Below, in pieces: positions 1-10,048 of a stretch of 64,000 nt of DNA. The translations under genes and the position numbers were made by a program. Position 1 is the first letter of the stretch, and each line of letters starts with the position of its first letter. A model generated the notes under the pieces. The model was not told the origin of the DNA and did not search any database. It saw nothing but the letters and a program-made list of their open reading frames with translations. Source of the DNA: Powellomyces hirtus (Eukaryota > Chytridiomycota > Chytridiomycetes > Spizellomycetales > Powellomycetaceae); assembly GCA_025526995.1 (NCBI GenBank), contig JAHLKG010000002.1, positions 434,001 through 498,000 of the forward strand, read 5' to 3'.

Positions 1-138
1 AAAAGTTGCGAAACAGAGGTGTTCATTGTCAGAAAAGTGGCCTGTCGTGGATCCATCTTGAAAAGCGATGTCCCGGTCAGGTTCCGCAGGCTGGGCCCTA
101 ACTGTATTGTGTCGTCGAACCAGGGACTAGTGTTGTGA
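1..138 (+). CDS. possible 3' end of an unidentified gene (partial)
   Basis: The first reading frame is open from base 1 to a TGA at 136-138 (45 codons). Its composition (VFIVRKVACRG, then VRFRRLGPNCIV) looks like ordinary protein rather than low-complexity translation. If real, it is the last exon of a gene that begins outside the window. I recognise no family, and an open frame of this length can occur by chance, so the call is weak. Confidence 0.3.
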   Translation, partial: KSCETEVFIVRKVACRGSILKSDVPVRFRRLGPNCIVSSNQGLVL

Positions 139-824
139 AGGTCGTATACCAGATAAAACGAACTAATAGAATATCAACAGATAACCGAGCTGTCGGCGGC
201 GGCCGTGCAGCAGTATCTGGTCATGGTACGCCCTCACCTGGCTGACAGAGTTCTTGAAACGTTCCTGTCGCTAAAAGACAGGATCTTCTATTGATATCAT
301 ACCCAAGCACAGTACGGTAGTATCGGTCGATACTACTTGTAGTGTAGCTGTCGAGGTTTGAGTTTTTTAAGTTCTGATGGCACCGCCACAGGAAAGCGAC
401 CGGCGGCAGCACTCGAGTACAAGGGGCCAGACCCACCGACCACCCCCTTTGTGGGCATTTTGACTTTTCAAGGCGCCTTGTGACAGGCTTGTGGCCTTGT
501 GCGCACCGATTGTTGAACTTGTTGTCTCTCCGTTTACTCCGTATAACGATGAGCCGCCGGGAGCCAACGCCGGCGACCAAAGGTCTCCGCGAAAAAAACA
601 TACAAAAACGTTAGGTTTTAGCGGATCCGACAGGCTGCGACAGCGCCAAACGGCCAAACGACAAGCTCCAACCTGCGCGAACTCCTCGATCAACCCCGCC
701 GGGCGTTTGGGCCGCTGTTGGCGAGCGAGACAAGCGAGATGCGCCCTTTGCCTTTCTCCGCGCAAGCCCACATCCATGCATCAAAACCTGCAAAATAGCG
801 GCATAAAAGGAGGACCGTCTCGCG
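139..824. other. intergenic, upstream of the OPT transporter
   Basis: No convincing gene. The short ORFs on both strands are low in conserved-looking sequence and overlap each other. The region presumably holds the promoter and 5' UTR of the OPT gene, but I see no clear TATA box. Confidence 0.5.
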
Positions 825-3417
825 ATGCACCCCGTCCAGATTGAACCCTTCTCCATCCTTCCCGTTTCCAATCACCGTACTAGCAGCAGAGATGTCGCAC
901 GCAGTCACTCGACCGTTCCCGTCCGCCGGGTCGGCTCCTCGGAAAAGTTTGATGACCACCACACCACTCCGCCGACCGTCTACCACCACAACGACCCGGA
1001 GAAGGCCGATGCCGACTTTATGGCCTCCCCCGCGCCCATCGAGGACCCCCTTACGGCTCCTATGTCGACCTGCCCCAGGGTCTTCCGGAAGAAGGCTCGG
1101 CTCTCACCATCCGCGCTCTCTTTGTCGGAACCGTTCTCGGATCCATCGTTGGCGCCTCATCCATCTACCTTGGCCTGAAGACCGGTTTCACCTTTGGCGC
1201 CGCCCTGTTTGGTGCCATTCTCGGATGGGCCATCCTCAAGCCGCTCAGTGTTGCTACCGGCTCGTACTTTGGCCCTAGGGAGAACTGCACCGTCCAGACA
1301 ACCGCCACCGCCGCTGGTGGACTCCCTTCCATCTTTGTTGCCGCAGTGCCAGCGATGTAAGCACGCTACTGAGATGGTACTCTTGTAATGTGCATCCCTT
1401 TCCTCACCGTCCGGCATCGCTTTCCTAGGTATGGTATGGGCTGGCTCGGCGACGGCCCGCGCGCTGACTTTGGAAAGCTTTTCGCATTGAACGTTATCAC
1501 GGCCTACTATGGCCTGTTCTTTGGTATGTGGTTGTCAGCCGAGGCCCAAACTGGATATAACACTATGTCTAACCAAAGCCCGGCCGGTCCTCAGCGATTC
1601 CGTTCCGCAAGTATTTTATCCTCAAGCTCCGCCTGCCTTTCCCGTCTCCGTTTGCTGCAGCCAACACTATCGCTTCCCTCCACACCGTCACCGGCGCCGC
1701 TGCGGGAAAGAAGAAGGCTTGGATCATGTTCATCTCCATCTTTGTGGCGATCGTTTGGAACGTTCTCGGCTCGATCCTGTTGCCCGGTCTTTACAAGATG
1801 CGCATCTTTGCCTGGTTGGCGTCCACCGGTTGCGGCGCTACCTGTTGGGAGGCGCACAAGTGGGGATGGGCACTTGAGTGGACCCCCGCATTCATCGGCG
1901 CTGGTATGTTGCGCAAGCGTTTTATGGGCTCTTGAGTTCAAAGTGTTGATGTTGCTTTATGTACAGGTATGCTTACGGGTTTGCACTCGGCAACGTCCTT
2001 CTGGGGCGGTCAAGTTCTCGCGTGGGCCATCATCGGTCCCCTGTTGGTCAAGGTAAGACCATAACAACTGTGACCACATGTCATTCTTGTCATAGCAGCT
2101 CATTCGATGTGTTCCCTACATCAGAACGCCATGGTCAACACCGCAAACGCCACTTACCTCGGCATGCCCGCCAGGAAGGCTATCGCTAGCTCCGCCACTG
2201 ATGCCACCGCGCGCTACTGGCTCCTCTGGCCCGGAATCATGATTATGGTTGCTGCTTCGTTCACTGAGCTGTAAGTCATTCAACTAGGGACGTTGATTTC
2301 AAGTACATGGACTAACCTGGATACTTTCCATGCATACAGCCTGTGGAACTGGCGCAGCATCTACGAAGGAGTGCGCGGAATGATTGTCCAGCTCACTCGC
2401 CGCGGATCGTACAAGAGCGACTTAGGTGACCCCGACGCTGAAGTGGACCCCGCGGGTCCCGACGAACAGATTCCCGCATGGATGTGGCTTGGCGGACTTG
2501 TCGCATCGATCATCATGACGGTGCTGGTAGGCAGCCACATGTTTGACATTGGCGTCGGAGAGGGCATTCTTTCCATCATCCTCGCTTTCATCTTCGCCTT
2601 TATCGGTATCCAAGCGAGTGGTACGACCGACCTCAACCCCACTGGTGCGATTGCCAAGACCGCCCAGTTTGTTTACGGAGGCGTCACCCGTGCCAAGGGC
2701 TGGACCGAGACGCCGCTCCTCGAAAAGGCGCAGATCCAAAACTTGATGTCTGGAGCCATTGCCTCGGCCGTCGCTTCACGGTCGGTTGAAATGGTCGGAG
2801 ACCTCAAGACCGGTCACCTCCTCCGCGCATCCCCGCGCACCCAGTTCATTGCCCAGGCCATCGGTACCTTCTTTGCCTGCTTCATCTCGCTCGGCCTCTA
2901 CATCGTGTACGTCGACGCATATCCGTGCGTCAACACCGTCTACGTCAACAAGCCCGACGAATGCAAGTTTGAGGTTTCGTCCGCATCCGCATGGGCCGTC
3001 ACCGCCACTGCTCTCACCGCCAAGAACCCGGGCATCCCGCACTCTGCCGGCATTGCCGCTCTCATCTGCGGCGCCATCACCGTCCTCCTCATCGCCGCCC
3101 GCAAGACCCTCCCGCAGAGGTTTGGCCGGTGGATCCCCAACATGTCGGCCGTCGGTGTTGCTTGGGTAGTGCAGGACACCAAGTATGGAAACGCCATGCT
3201 CATTGGCGCCCTCATTGCCTTTTTCTGGCACAAGAAGAACCCTGCCTCGTGGGAAGTCTGGGGCTTTGCGCTTGCGTCTGGCTTCCTCGCTGGGGACGGA
3301 TTGGGGGGATTGCTGCGGGCGATTCTCCAAATCTTAAACTTCAAACCGGAGTCGATCGGGTCGAGTGTAGCGTGTGGTCCAAAGACCTTTGGCAGCGCCA
3401 CCGTTTACTGCGGATAG
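825..3417 (+). CDS. OPT-family oligopeptide/metal-chelate transporter (one apparent frame break)
   Basis: Multi-pass membrane protein of the oligopeptide transporter (OPT) superfamily, which imports small peptides or metal chelates with protons. Exons: 825-1356, 1429-1523, 1595-1903, 1967-2052, 2125-2270, 2340-3417; all introns are GT-AG. Family-like stretches are GSYVDLPQGLPEEGSALTIR near the N-terminus, the first membrane segment with IYLGLKTGFTFGAALFGAILG, then AMYGMGWLGDG, SGTTDLNP and a C-terminal WGFALASGFLAGDGLGGLLR. The acidic N-terminal exon (frame starting 825) and the transporter body are one base out of register at a run of five C (1046-1050). One more C would restore a DPPYGSYVDLP-type junction, giving about 748 residues, a normal OPT length. 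The start at 825 is the first ATG of the upstream frame; an ATG near 891 in another frame is less likely. Whether the break is a sequencing error or a real mutation cannot be decided here. Confidence 0.88.
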
Positions 3418-3458
3418 GCGAGCTCTTTTACTTTTACATTTGGAACCACCCCAACCCG

Positions 3459-3476
3459 CCCCCCCCCCCCCCCCCC
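3459..3476. repeat. poly-C tract (18 C)
   Basis: An uninterrupted run of 18 C lies 42 bases after the OPT stop codon. A second run of 16 C is at 53963-53978, inside an eS12 intron. Exact lengths of such runs are uncertain in any assembly. Confidence 0.9.
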
Positions 3477-3526
3477 TCTCCTTCTCACACTTTGTTTGCA
3501 GAATATGACGACGCTGGCTTCGTCCG

Positions 3527-3680
3527 TCTCTGCGAGATGCCCTCTCCCGCGCCAATGTCCAACACATCCATGCGGGAATCTGTTCGTCGACAAAGTCGCT
3601 CTTGTACGATCCGCGGCAAGTGAGCTGGACAATCATTCCACGCACTCCGTCGTAAGATGCTGCGCCAAGGTTCCACAGGC
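3527..3680 (-). pseudogene. inverted, decayed copy of part of the last OPT exon
   Basis: Read on the minus strand, this stretch matches the 5' part of the OPT last exon (2340-2570). It starts with the same splice-like CACAG|CCTGTGGAAC junction, followed by GVRGMIVQLT, GSYKSDF, DEQIPAWM and DIGAGEGI. It carries extra single T bases near the start, lacks about 30 bases in the acidic loop (DPDAEVDPAGP missing), and lacks a block after AWMW. It cannot encode a transporter. It lies tail-to-tail with the parent gene, about 100 bases past its stop, so it is probably a local inverted duplication that has decayed. Confidence 0.85.
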
Positions 3681-3697
3681 TGTGAGGGATCTTTTAG

Positions 3698-4413
3698 TTC
3701 GCACCAAATGTCAACCCTGCGCCTCCTCCGCTCGCGACTGCGTTTCATTGAAACCGGTACTCCCAAAACCCGCACATAGGCTGCATCTGAACCTTTGAAT
3801 ATCCGGCGGTCCGGTCCTACGAGCCCATGAACATCTAAGCGAGGCAGCAAGAAGTATAGCACTCAGTTTTGTTAATCGATGTCGGGCAGGCAGATCGCGA
3901 AGGCGCTTGGGAATGCGGCTCAAGAATTTGCAGAGTCGATGCCTATATCGCCCAAGCGGGTTAAAATATCTTTTGGGAAATGGAACAATCCCCTTGTGAG
4001 TGGGATCCATGCGTTGAATGCTGAGGGTTAAAACCAGTTTTCCTGGGTCCGACGCCACTTCGAACGAGCAGTAGGAATCCAGGTTTTGAGACGCGGCACG
4101 CATTTGGGAACCACAGTTTGTGTACATGTTCCTTACCACGACGAAACATGGTACCGTCGTCTACCGAGATCCGAGCGCATGAAAGCGAGTACCGCCGCGC
4201 GAAATCCGCTTGACATGTCGCCGCACTCGGGGAAAGAGCATTTTGCCGCGGCTGTGAGCCACATTTTTGAGGGTCAGTTTTTCTTTCTGTCGCGGAGACG
4301 CTACGACAGCGCCCTGTCCAGCAACGACGCCCCACCCCTCATGCCAACTCAGAGCTGGGCATATCTCCTCCATCGTTCACAGTCCAATGCCTCAACACCT
4401 GCTTTCGTTACGT
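3698..4413. other. intergenic, no gene recognised
   Basis: About 700 bases between the OPT pseudo-copy and the end of the PHD-like gene. Short ORFs occur on both strands (the longest plus-strand one runs over 4086-4652) but none looks conserved and several overlap the antisense of coding-like sequence. I see no RNA gene or repeat. Confidence 0.5.
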
Positions 4414-5674
4414 TCATTCAGCCCAATAGTAGTCGCCAACCAACTGCAGAGGTTGTGTCTTCATATGCCTCACCTGTTGGGAGGTTGTCGACTCTGCCTT
4501 TCTTGACCCGCCGCCCTTCTCGCGCGTTGCCTTGCCGACCCCGCCTTCCTCGCGCGCTTGGTCAAATTCCTCGTCAAAAGTCATCACTGCCTTTCTCGCG
4601 TATTCAATCAGGCCTTCCGTGTCACCGAGTAAGCGGGGGCTCGCTTGAGTAAAAAAATCTTCTTGTCCAAGTCCCAAAAAAAGAGATCCATCTCAAGCTT
4701 GAATCGCTCGTTTAGAGACCTGCGACGATCCACTCTCGCTGTACAGGTGATGCCAGGGTGCCTGTAGCGTTGGCGTGGGTATATACGGGTTGTTCCTCAC
4801 CCGCGCGCGCTTGATGGCATTCTGGTCGTGAATGTCGCTGCGCTAACAACACGCAGACGCGTCAGCCGTGGGAAAAAAACCCCCCAGAAAAAACTCGTGG
4901 ATTTGGATAACTGAAAACATACCTCAATTGCGCGTTTGCGCTTGATAGCCTCGGCATGCGCCTTTTCGCCTGCTTCCACGATACCAAGGTATTGCTCAAG
5001 CACTGGGATGTCCATGCACATGTCGTCATCGTTGAGAGGTGGAGGGATAAACTCGCCACAACCCGGATTAGCCACTCGAGGGGGATGCTGTGCATTGTTC
5101 GTGGACCGACGGGGTTCGATTCGCAAACTTTCTGCAAAACATACTTCTTTTGCTGCTCGCGGTCGTGTTTAACGACGCACGTGTACGCGACGCATATCTC
5201 GTTGGCTTCCATTGGTCCAACAGAGTTCTTGTAAAGCTCGACGGGCCAGTTTGGCGGAGAGGCAATGCATGTTGGGCATGCAATGTTCAGACCTCGCAAA
5301 AAGGCACTGCGAGTCTGCAAGTTGAACGCAAGCGGGGCGGGCGAGTCAGCAGGGAGAATACATTCGGGGTGGTATAGAGTAGTCCCCGTGCACACATCTC
5401 GATTTTTGCACGCCAAAAGGTATCCCATTGGCGAGACATTAGTGCCCCTTCTACCGCAGGTGCAAATGGTCGTGTCGTTGTCGGGGTGGTGCAGTCGCTG
5501 GATCCAGCTTTTTTTGTGGTTTCGAAGGGACGGAGGGCCGGCACTTTGCGCACTGTAGGAACCATTGACGACGCGTGAAACTCGTTTTGGGAGATCAAAA
5601 TATACATCTGCAGACTGCGCGCGTGCGTTGTCTGATTGCGGGTAAGCGAGAACGTTGGGATCGCGGATAGCCCT

Positions 5675-5935
5675 CGCAAGGGCTTCGAACCAAAGGGGTA
5701 TCTAAAGAGCCGCCAGTCGCGGCACCGCCCGTGGGTGGAGCGACCTTTGCTTTCCCAACAGTCAATGTAGCCGACGCCTTGGACCTGCTCGGTAAGGATT
5801 GAACGACATCGCGGACAGGTGGCGGTGGTTGGTACGGTTGTGGATGGGCCTCGCAAGTGCTTCGAACCGAAGGGGCATATAAAGAGCCGCCCGTCGCCCC
5901 ACCGCGCATTCTTGGGGTCGCTTGGCGTCTGTCCG
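5675..5935. repeat. internal duplication of about 60 bases inside the PHD-like gene
   Basis: Two similar segments of about 60-70 bases, around 5680-5735 and 5850-5910, share long identical stretches such as GGCGGCTCTTTA and GGTTCGAAGC read on the minus strand. Differences between the copies are not concentrated at third codon positions in the two frames I checked, so the duplication does not prove coding function. Confidence 0.7.
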
Positions 5936-6056
5936 TCACGAACCAGCCGGCGGTTGTCGAGATGATTCTGAGGGTGGAAGGTTGTTGCAGCGGGATGGGT
6001 CATGGGCGGACAATGCCAGCGCACTCGGTGGGCGCACTCTACAGTTATTGTCAGTT

Positions 6057-6057
<1 letters not shown>

Positions 6058-6093
<36 letters not shown>

Positions 6094-6114
6094 CGGTGGC
6101 GGTGGCGGTGGCGG
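6058..6114. repeat. CGA trinucleotide tract followed by GGCGGT tract
   Basis: About eleven CGA units (6058-6091) run directly into about four GGCGGT units. On the minus strand they would encode a Pro run followed by a Ser run (or Val in another frame), near the N-terminal end of the PHD-like gene. Confidence 0.9.
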
Positions 6115-6231
6115 TGCTGCGGGGTCGTGAGGGGGAGGAGCCTGTTGGTGTTGTTGGAGAGACGAGCCAGGTAGTGCCCCCAACGAAGGCCATACAAGCA
6201 GTCTGTTCGAACTTCGACCATTCCTCTGCAT

Positions 6232-6813
6232 TTGCCGATAAAGTACTGGTGAACGCCGATATCTCTAAAAGGTTATGAGCCCCGCTTTCTTGAGACGAGC
6301 CATGTCTTGCGCTTCTTTGCCAGGTATTGCGCTTCCTTGGGTAGTGGTGGGGCATTGAGTCCGGAAGATTGGAAGTCAGGACACCAGACCTCAGCAGTGA
6401 CTATAAAATCGCTTCGCCCAGCAGCCCCTCCCCTTTCCTTCACCGACCGAAACCACGCGGTCAGTCGCGGAGACAGACCACCCCCAACGGAGCGTTTTAA
6501 CCTTCAACGGTACCATACCACACCCTTGCTCATCATACGCTGACCACCTCCTGTTTTTTGCATATCTGCAGTCTTCGACAGGGCGAGAAACAAGTCTGCG
6601 TACAGAACAACACGCAAGGAACATGACAAGCAGTCGCGCCCTGCAGCCATGGCGCACACAAACCCTTCCCGCATCCCATCCCATCCCACCTCCTGCACAA
6701 TCCCCCGTAAATGATCCGTGCGTAACGCATGGGCCGATTTCAAACCCCGAACTGCATTCCAAATATATCGTAAAACCCCAGAATATACATCATCTCCCAC
6801 CTTCCAACGCATT
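6232..6813. other. divergent intergenic region
   Basis: Lies between the 5' end of the minus-strand PHD-like gene and the plus-strand ArsC-like gene, so it should hold both promoters. I see no RNA gene or repeat. A TATATCG-like stretch near 6765 is about 50 bases before the ArsC-like start. Confidence 0.45.
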
Positions 6814-7188
6814 ATGAGCTCCTTCGCCTCCAAACCCCGGTTCACGATTTTCCACAATCCGAACTGCACGAAATCGTGTGCGGGCCTCGGTCTTCTAACC
6901 TCACGCCTCCCGCCTGCGTCCTTCGAGACTGTTGACTACACGACACAGCCGCCGTCTTCCAGCACCCTCCGAGAAATCGTTGAATACCTCGGTGAGAACA
7001 GAAAGCAAGCGATTCGTGAGGAAGCTGTCTCTGAGTCAACGGCAAGCGGCAACTGCGACGAGATTGTGTCGATACTGTCAAAGGACGTCGTCAAAACTCT
7101 TCAGAGGCCCATAGTTGTCGATTGGCAAAACAAGAAGGCGGTTATTGGTCGACCTATGAGCAATGTGGAGGACTTGATTTCTTCGTAG
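6814..7188 (+). CDS. ArsC/Spx-like thioredoxin-fold protein
   Basis: Single-exon 124-residue protein resembling the glutaredoxin-coupled arsenate reductase (ArsC) family. The family N-terminus is seen as FTIFHNPNCTKS with Cys18 in the catalytic position, and the C-terminal strand as RPIVVDWQNKKAVIGRP, which carries the two conserved Arg. The spacing (Cys near 18, RP motif near 100) and total length fit a stand-alone ArsC domain. Family members reduce arsenate or act as redox adaptors; fungi often use a different arsenate reductase (Acr2 type), so the true substrate is unknown. The ATG at 6814 gives a domain-length product; the frame is open further upstream (ATG 6718) but the added residues look unconserved. 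An AATAAA signal at 7230 follows the stop by about 40 bases. Confidence 0.75.
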   Translation: MSSFASKPRFTIFHNPNCTKSCAGLGLLTSRLPPASFETVDYTTQPPSSSTLREIVEYLGENRKQAIREEAVSESTASGNCDEIVSILSKDVVKTLQRPIVVDWQNKKAVIGRPMSNVEDLISS

Positions 7189-7359
7189 TTCGCATGAAAA
7201 TGCATCTTATACCCAGGGAGTCACTGTGGAATAAAACGGAGTGATCGCAGGAAATGAAAAGGATAAATTACATTATTCGCAAGATCTCGGCAGAACGTCA
7301 ATGAATTGTGCTATATATATACAAGATTGTGTGCTATGATAAAGACAATTGGATTGCAA

Positions 7360-9471
7360 TCATCGAAGGAACTGCTGATACACCGCATTCCCTGTTTCTT
7401 CTACGTAAGGGTATTTGAGCTCGGTCAAAAACTGCTCGAACACGGTTGCGGTTTCAGGGGGGACCTGGATTCCGGCAAGAACCCGAGATACGTCGCCTCC
7501 ATAGTTGCGGTAATGGAAAAGAGAGACTGGCAGAGAGCAACGTGGATTAGGAGAGTGACGTAGGCGAGCAACCTCAAAATTTGAACATACCATTCCACAG
7601 TGGATGCCGCAAAGTCGATAAAAAGTGACGCAGAGCACCTGGACGCTCTGGGAACGCAAACCGGAAGAGTCTCTCATTGGGCACCGACTCCCGTCCTCCG
7701 ACCAGATGGCGGGCATGATCTTTCGCCATCTCGTTCCTGCTGGCGTCAAGCGCCCGCATGCCTTTTGCTTCGAGAGCTACAAAAATTTCCTTGAGCTCCG
7801 TCTCACGATCGTCAACCGTGAAAGACATGAAAATGTGCGCTTCCTTAGGGTCGCCATAGCGATATGAAAACTCGGAAACAGCGCGAGGATATATGATCTG
7901 GTAAAGTTCTTCAAAGCTGGAAGAGAATTTATTAGAAGCCAGTTCATATGAGATTGGAGCGAAGTGGCGTGCACTCACCTTCCGGGGTTCTCTGGGATGA
8001 TTACAGTGATCAATGCCTCCTTGTTTTCTCCCAAATCCGCGCGTTCCGCCACAAATCTGAGGCGATCAAAGTTCATGTTTGCGCCACTGGTGAGGGCGAC
8101 AAACGTCCTTCCCTTGCAGCCGTTGTGCTGCACCCATTTCTTGACACCGGCCAATGCAAGGGCACCAGCAGGTTCGACGACGCTCCGTGTATCCTCAAAG
8201 GCATCTTTGATTGCGGCGCAAACCTCATCGGTGGAGACGAGAATGGTCTCGTCCATCAGCTCTTTGCAGATGCGGAACGTTTCCTCGCCAACCACTTTAA
8301 CCGCTGCGCCATCGGCAAAGAGTCCGACTGTTGGAAGAAGGATGCGCTTGCCAGCCTGCAGCGAGTGTGTCATCGCCGCGGCATCATATGTTTCCACACC
8401 AATGATTTTGACGTGAGGGTAGATGCGCTTGACATAACTGGCGATCCCGGCAGCGAGACCTCCCCCACCGACGCAAATGAAGATGGCATCGATCGTTTGA
8501 CTGTACTGCCGCATGATCTCGACTCCCACGGTTCCTTGCCCAGCAATCACGTATGGATCATCGTACGGGGCAATGTTGATATACCCATGTTCCTAGATCG
8601 CCATTTCTTTCAGACCTGTTCGCATTCATGAATGGTTGGTGAAAAATTAAAGTACCTGTGCCAATTGCGCGCATCTAGCCTTGGCATCGTCAAAATCGTT
8701 GCCATATAGGACCACCTGAGCGCCAAGCCTCTTCACATTCTTCCACTTAATTGGAGGAGTAACAGTGGGCATAACAATGACTGCCTTGACCCCAAGCTTT
8801 TGCGCGGCCAGCGCAACCCCCTGCGCATGATTGCCTGCTGAACACGCAATGACTCCTTTCGCCTTCTCGTCCTCGGACAATTGGCACATGCGATTGTAAG
8901 CGCCCCGCAACTTGAACGAGAAGACTGGTTGAAGATCTTCGCGCTTGAGGAGGACGGTATTCTCGATTCTTGCAGACAGGTTGTGGGCAGTTTGAAGCGG
9001 AGTCTCTGTAGCGACGTCATATACTTGTGCTGTCAATATCATGCGGAGATAATCTGGCAGTTGATAGCCAGCTGCTGCAGTTGTCGTTGTGCTGGCGATG
9101 CCATAGTGTGGATTCGGAAAGTTGAAGCGCCCAGCGGATTCGAGGTACTCTTTGAAGTCTGGCGGGGTTGTAGGCTGCTGCGAGTTGGCAACCCCATTCG
9201 TTGTTGGAATGACAGCATTATTTTCGGCATTCCCGGTCACTCCGAGACCTAGGCTCACCGACGGTGCTAGGCAAGGCTCGGGATCGGTTCCTGTCTCGTT
9301 GGTCACAGTGGATCGAGTTGCAGTTCCGACGGATTGTTGCGCTGCCAGTCGGGTTTGTGTTGAAACGGTCTCAGCAGCGAGATACTGTGCGGTCTGAGTT
9401 CCAGCGGAGCTTTGTGGCGACAAGCCAGAGTGGTCATAAGGGTCGCCCCTTGCAATAGTCATCTGGACCAT
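7360..9471 (-). CDS. ILV1: threonine dehydratase (threonine deaminase), biosynthetic
   Basis: PLP enzyme that deaminates threonine to 2-oxobutanoate, the first committed step of isoleucine synthesis, normally mitochondrial. Exons on the minus strand: 9471-8656, 8592-7979, 7916-7591, 7526-7360 (640 residues). The catalytic domain shows the PLP-lysine motif in [11 protein letters not shown], then [15 protein letters not shown], the glycine loop [11 protein letters not shown], and [11 protein letters not shown] at its end. Two ACT-like regulatory repeats follow ([19 protein letters not shown], then [19 protein letters not shown]), as in isoleucine-inhibited enzymes. The N-terminal 130 residues or so are Ser/Thr/Gln-rich with several acidic residues and do not look like a typical mitochondrial presequence, so an upstream exon may be missing. 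It converges on the ArsC-like gene. Confidence 0.95.
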
Positions 9472-10048
9472 CGTAAACTATCTGTCTGTGAATATGAAAG
9501 TGACAAGCCGGCGCAACAGGCTTCAATTCAAATATGTTTGAAATGCAGGCCACCACCAAAAAAAAAAAAAAAGAAAAGGAAGAAAGAAAGAAAGTCGCGT
9601 TCCCAGTCATCAGAATGCCATCAAGATGATCTGATGACTCCTCACTTGACTGCGCCGCAACGCGCGTCGCGCTTGTTCCGATAAAAAGACTGTCACACAT
9701 GTCAAGCGATCAACAATTCTGTCCACGAGACTCGACCACTCACATACGGTATCGATAGATTCGATACTACAGATGTGGAACAACATGGACATTTCTCTGT
9801 TGTGGGGTCCGCCAGAAGGGAACGAATCTGGGCCTTGGTTCGTGCACACTGCACATCCTGCTCCATGGCAGCCCATGCCAAACAGCCAACTGGCAGGACC
9901 AGAGGCTTGTCCCTCGTCGCTGGCGATGTGATATGTAGTGAGCTCACTTCCCCCTCGGTTCTTTGAGATCGCCTTGGAGCCCCGACGAAATTCTGTGCCT
10001 CCAAAGTTCGAGATTCCATGGCAAATTACTGGATATTGGTCATGTGAA
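9472..10048. other. intergenic between ILV1 and ALG2
   Basis: Both neighbours are on the minus strand, so this is the ILV1 promoter and ALG2 3' region. It contains a 15-A run near 9548-9563 with adjacent GAAA repeats. A minus-strand ORF (10019-9702, 105 codons, two Cys clusters) has no recognisable family and I do not call it. Confidence 0.5.

Larger units (their letters stand above)
4414..6231 (-). pseudogene. PHD-finger-like gene, frame-disrupted (pseudogene or sequencing errors)
   Basis: The minus strand carries coding-like blocks in different frames. From upstream: a Ser/Pro-rich low-complexity block encoded by trinucleotide repeats; a CPRC-containing region with two copies of a LF-x-PFGSK-LRG motif; then about 5490-5110 a Cys4-His-Cys3 pattern typical of PHD fingers (ICTC, LACKNRDVC, YHPEC, ACPTC). 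Next come an acidic block (PPPLNDDDMCMDIPVLEQYLG), a possible intron at about 4837-4922, and a C-terminal block (GLIEYARKAVMTFDEEFDQA). The PHD and acidic blocks are one base out of register at a CCCCC run near 5075; another shift falls at the T7 run near 4656, and the upstream region shifts near an A7 run at 5510. PHD fingers usually read histone tails, so a chromatin role is the inference if the gene works. An alternative splice reading would end the protein after an REWIVAGL tail. Gene limits are uncertain. Confidence 0.5.

Noticed and set aside
4086..4652. 188-codon plus-strand ORF
   Set aside because: Partly antisense to the coding-like end of the PHD-like gene; composition is unconserved.
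9702..10019. 105-codon minus-strand ORF just downstream of ALG2
   Set aside because: Two Cys clusters made it worth a look, but there is no recognisable motif and it sits in the ALG2 3' flank; not enough to call a gene.
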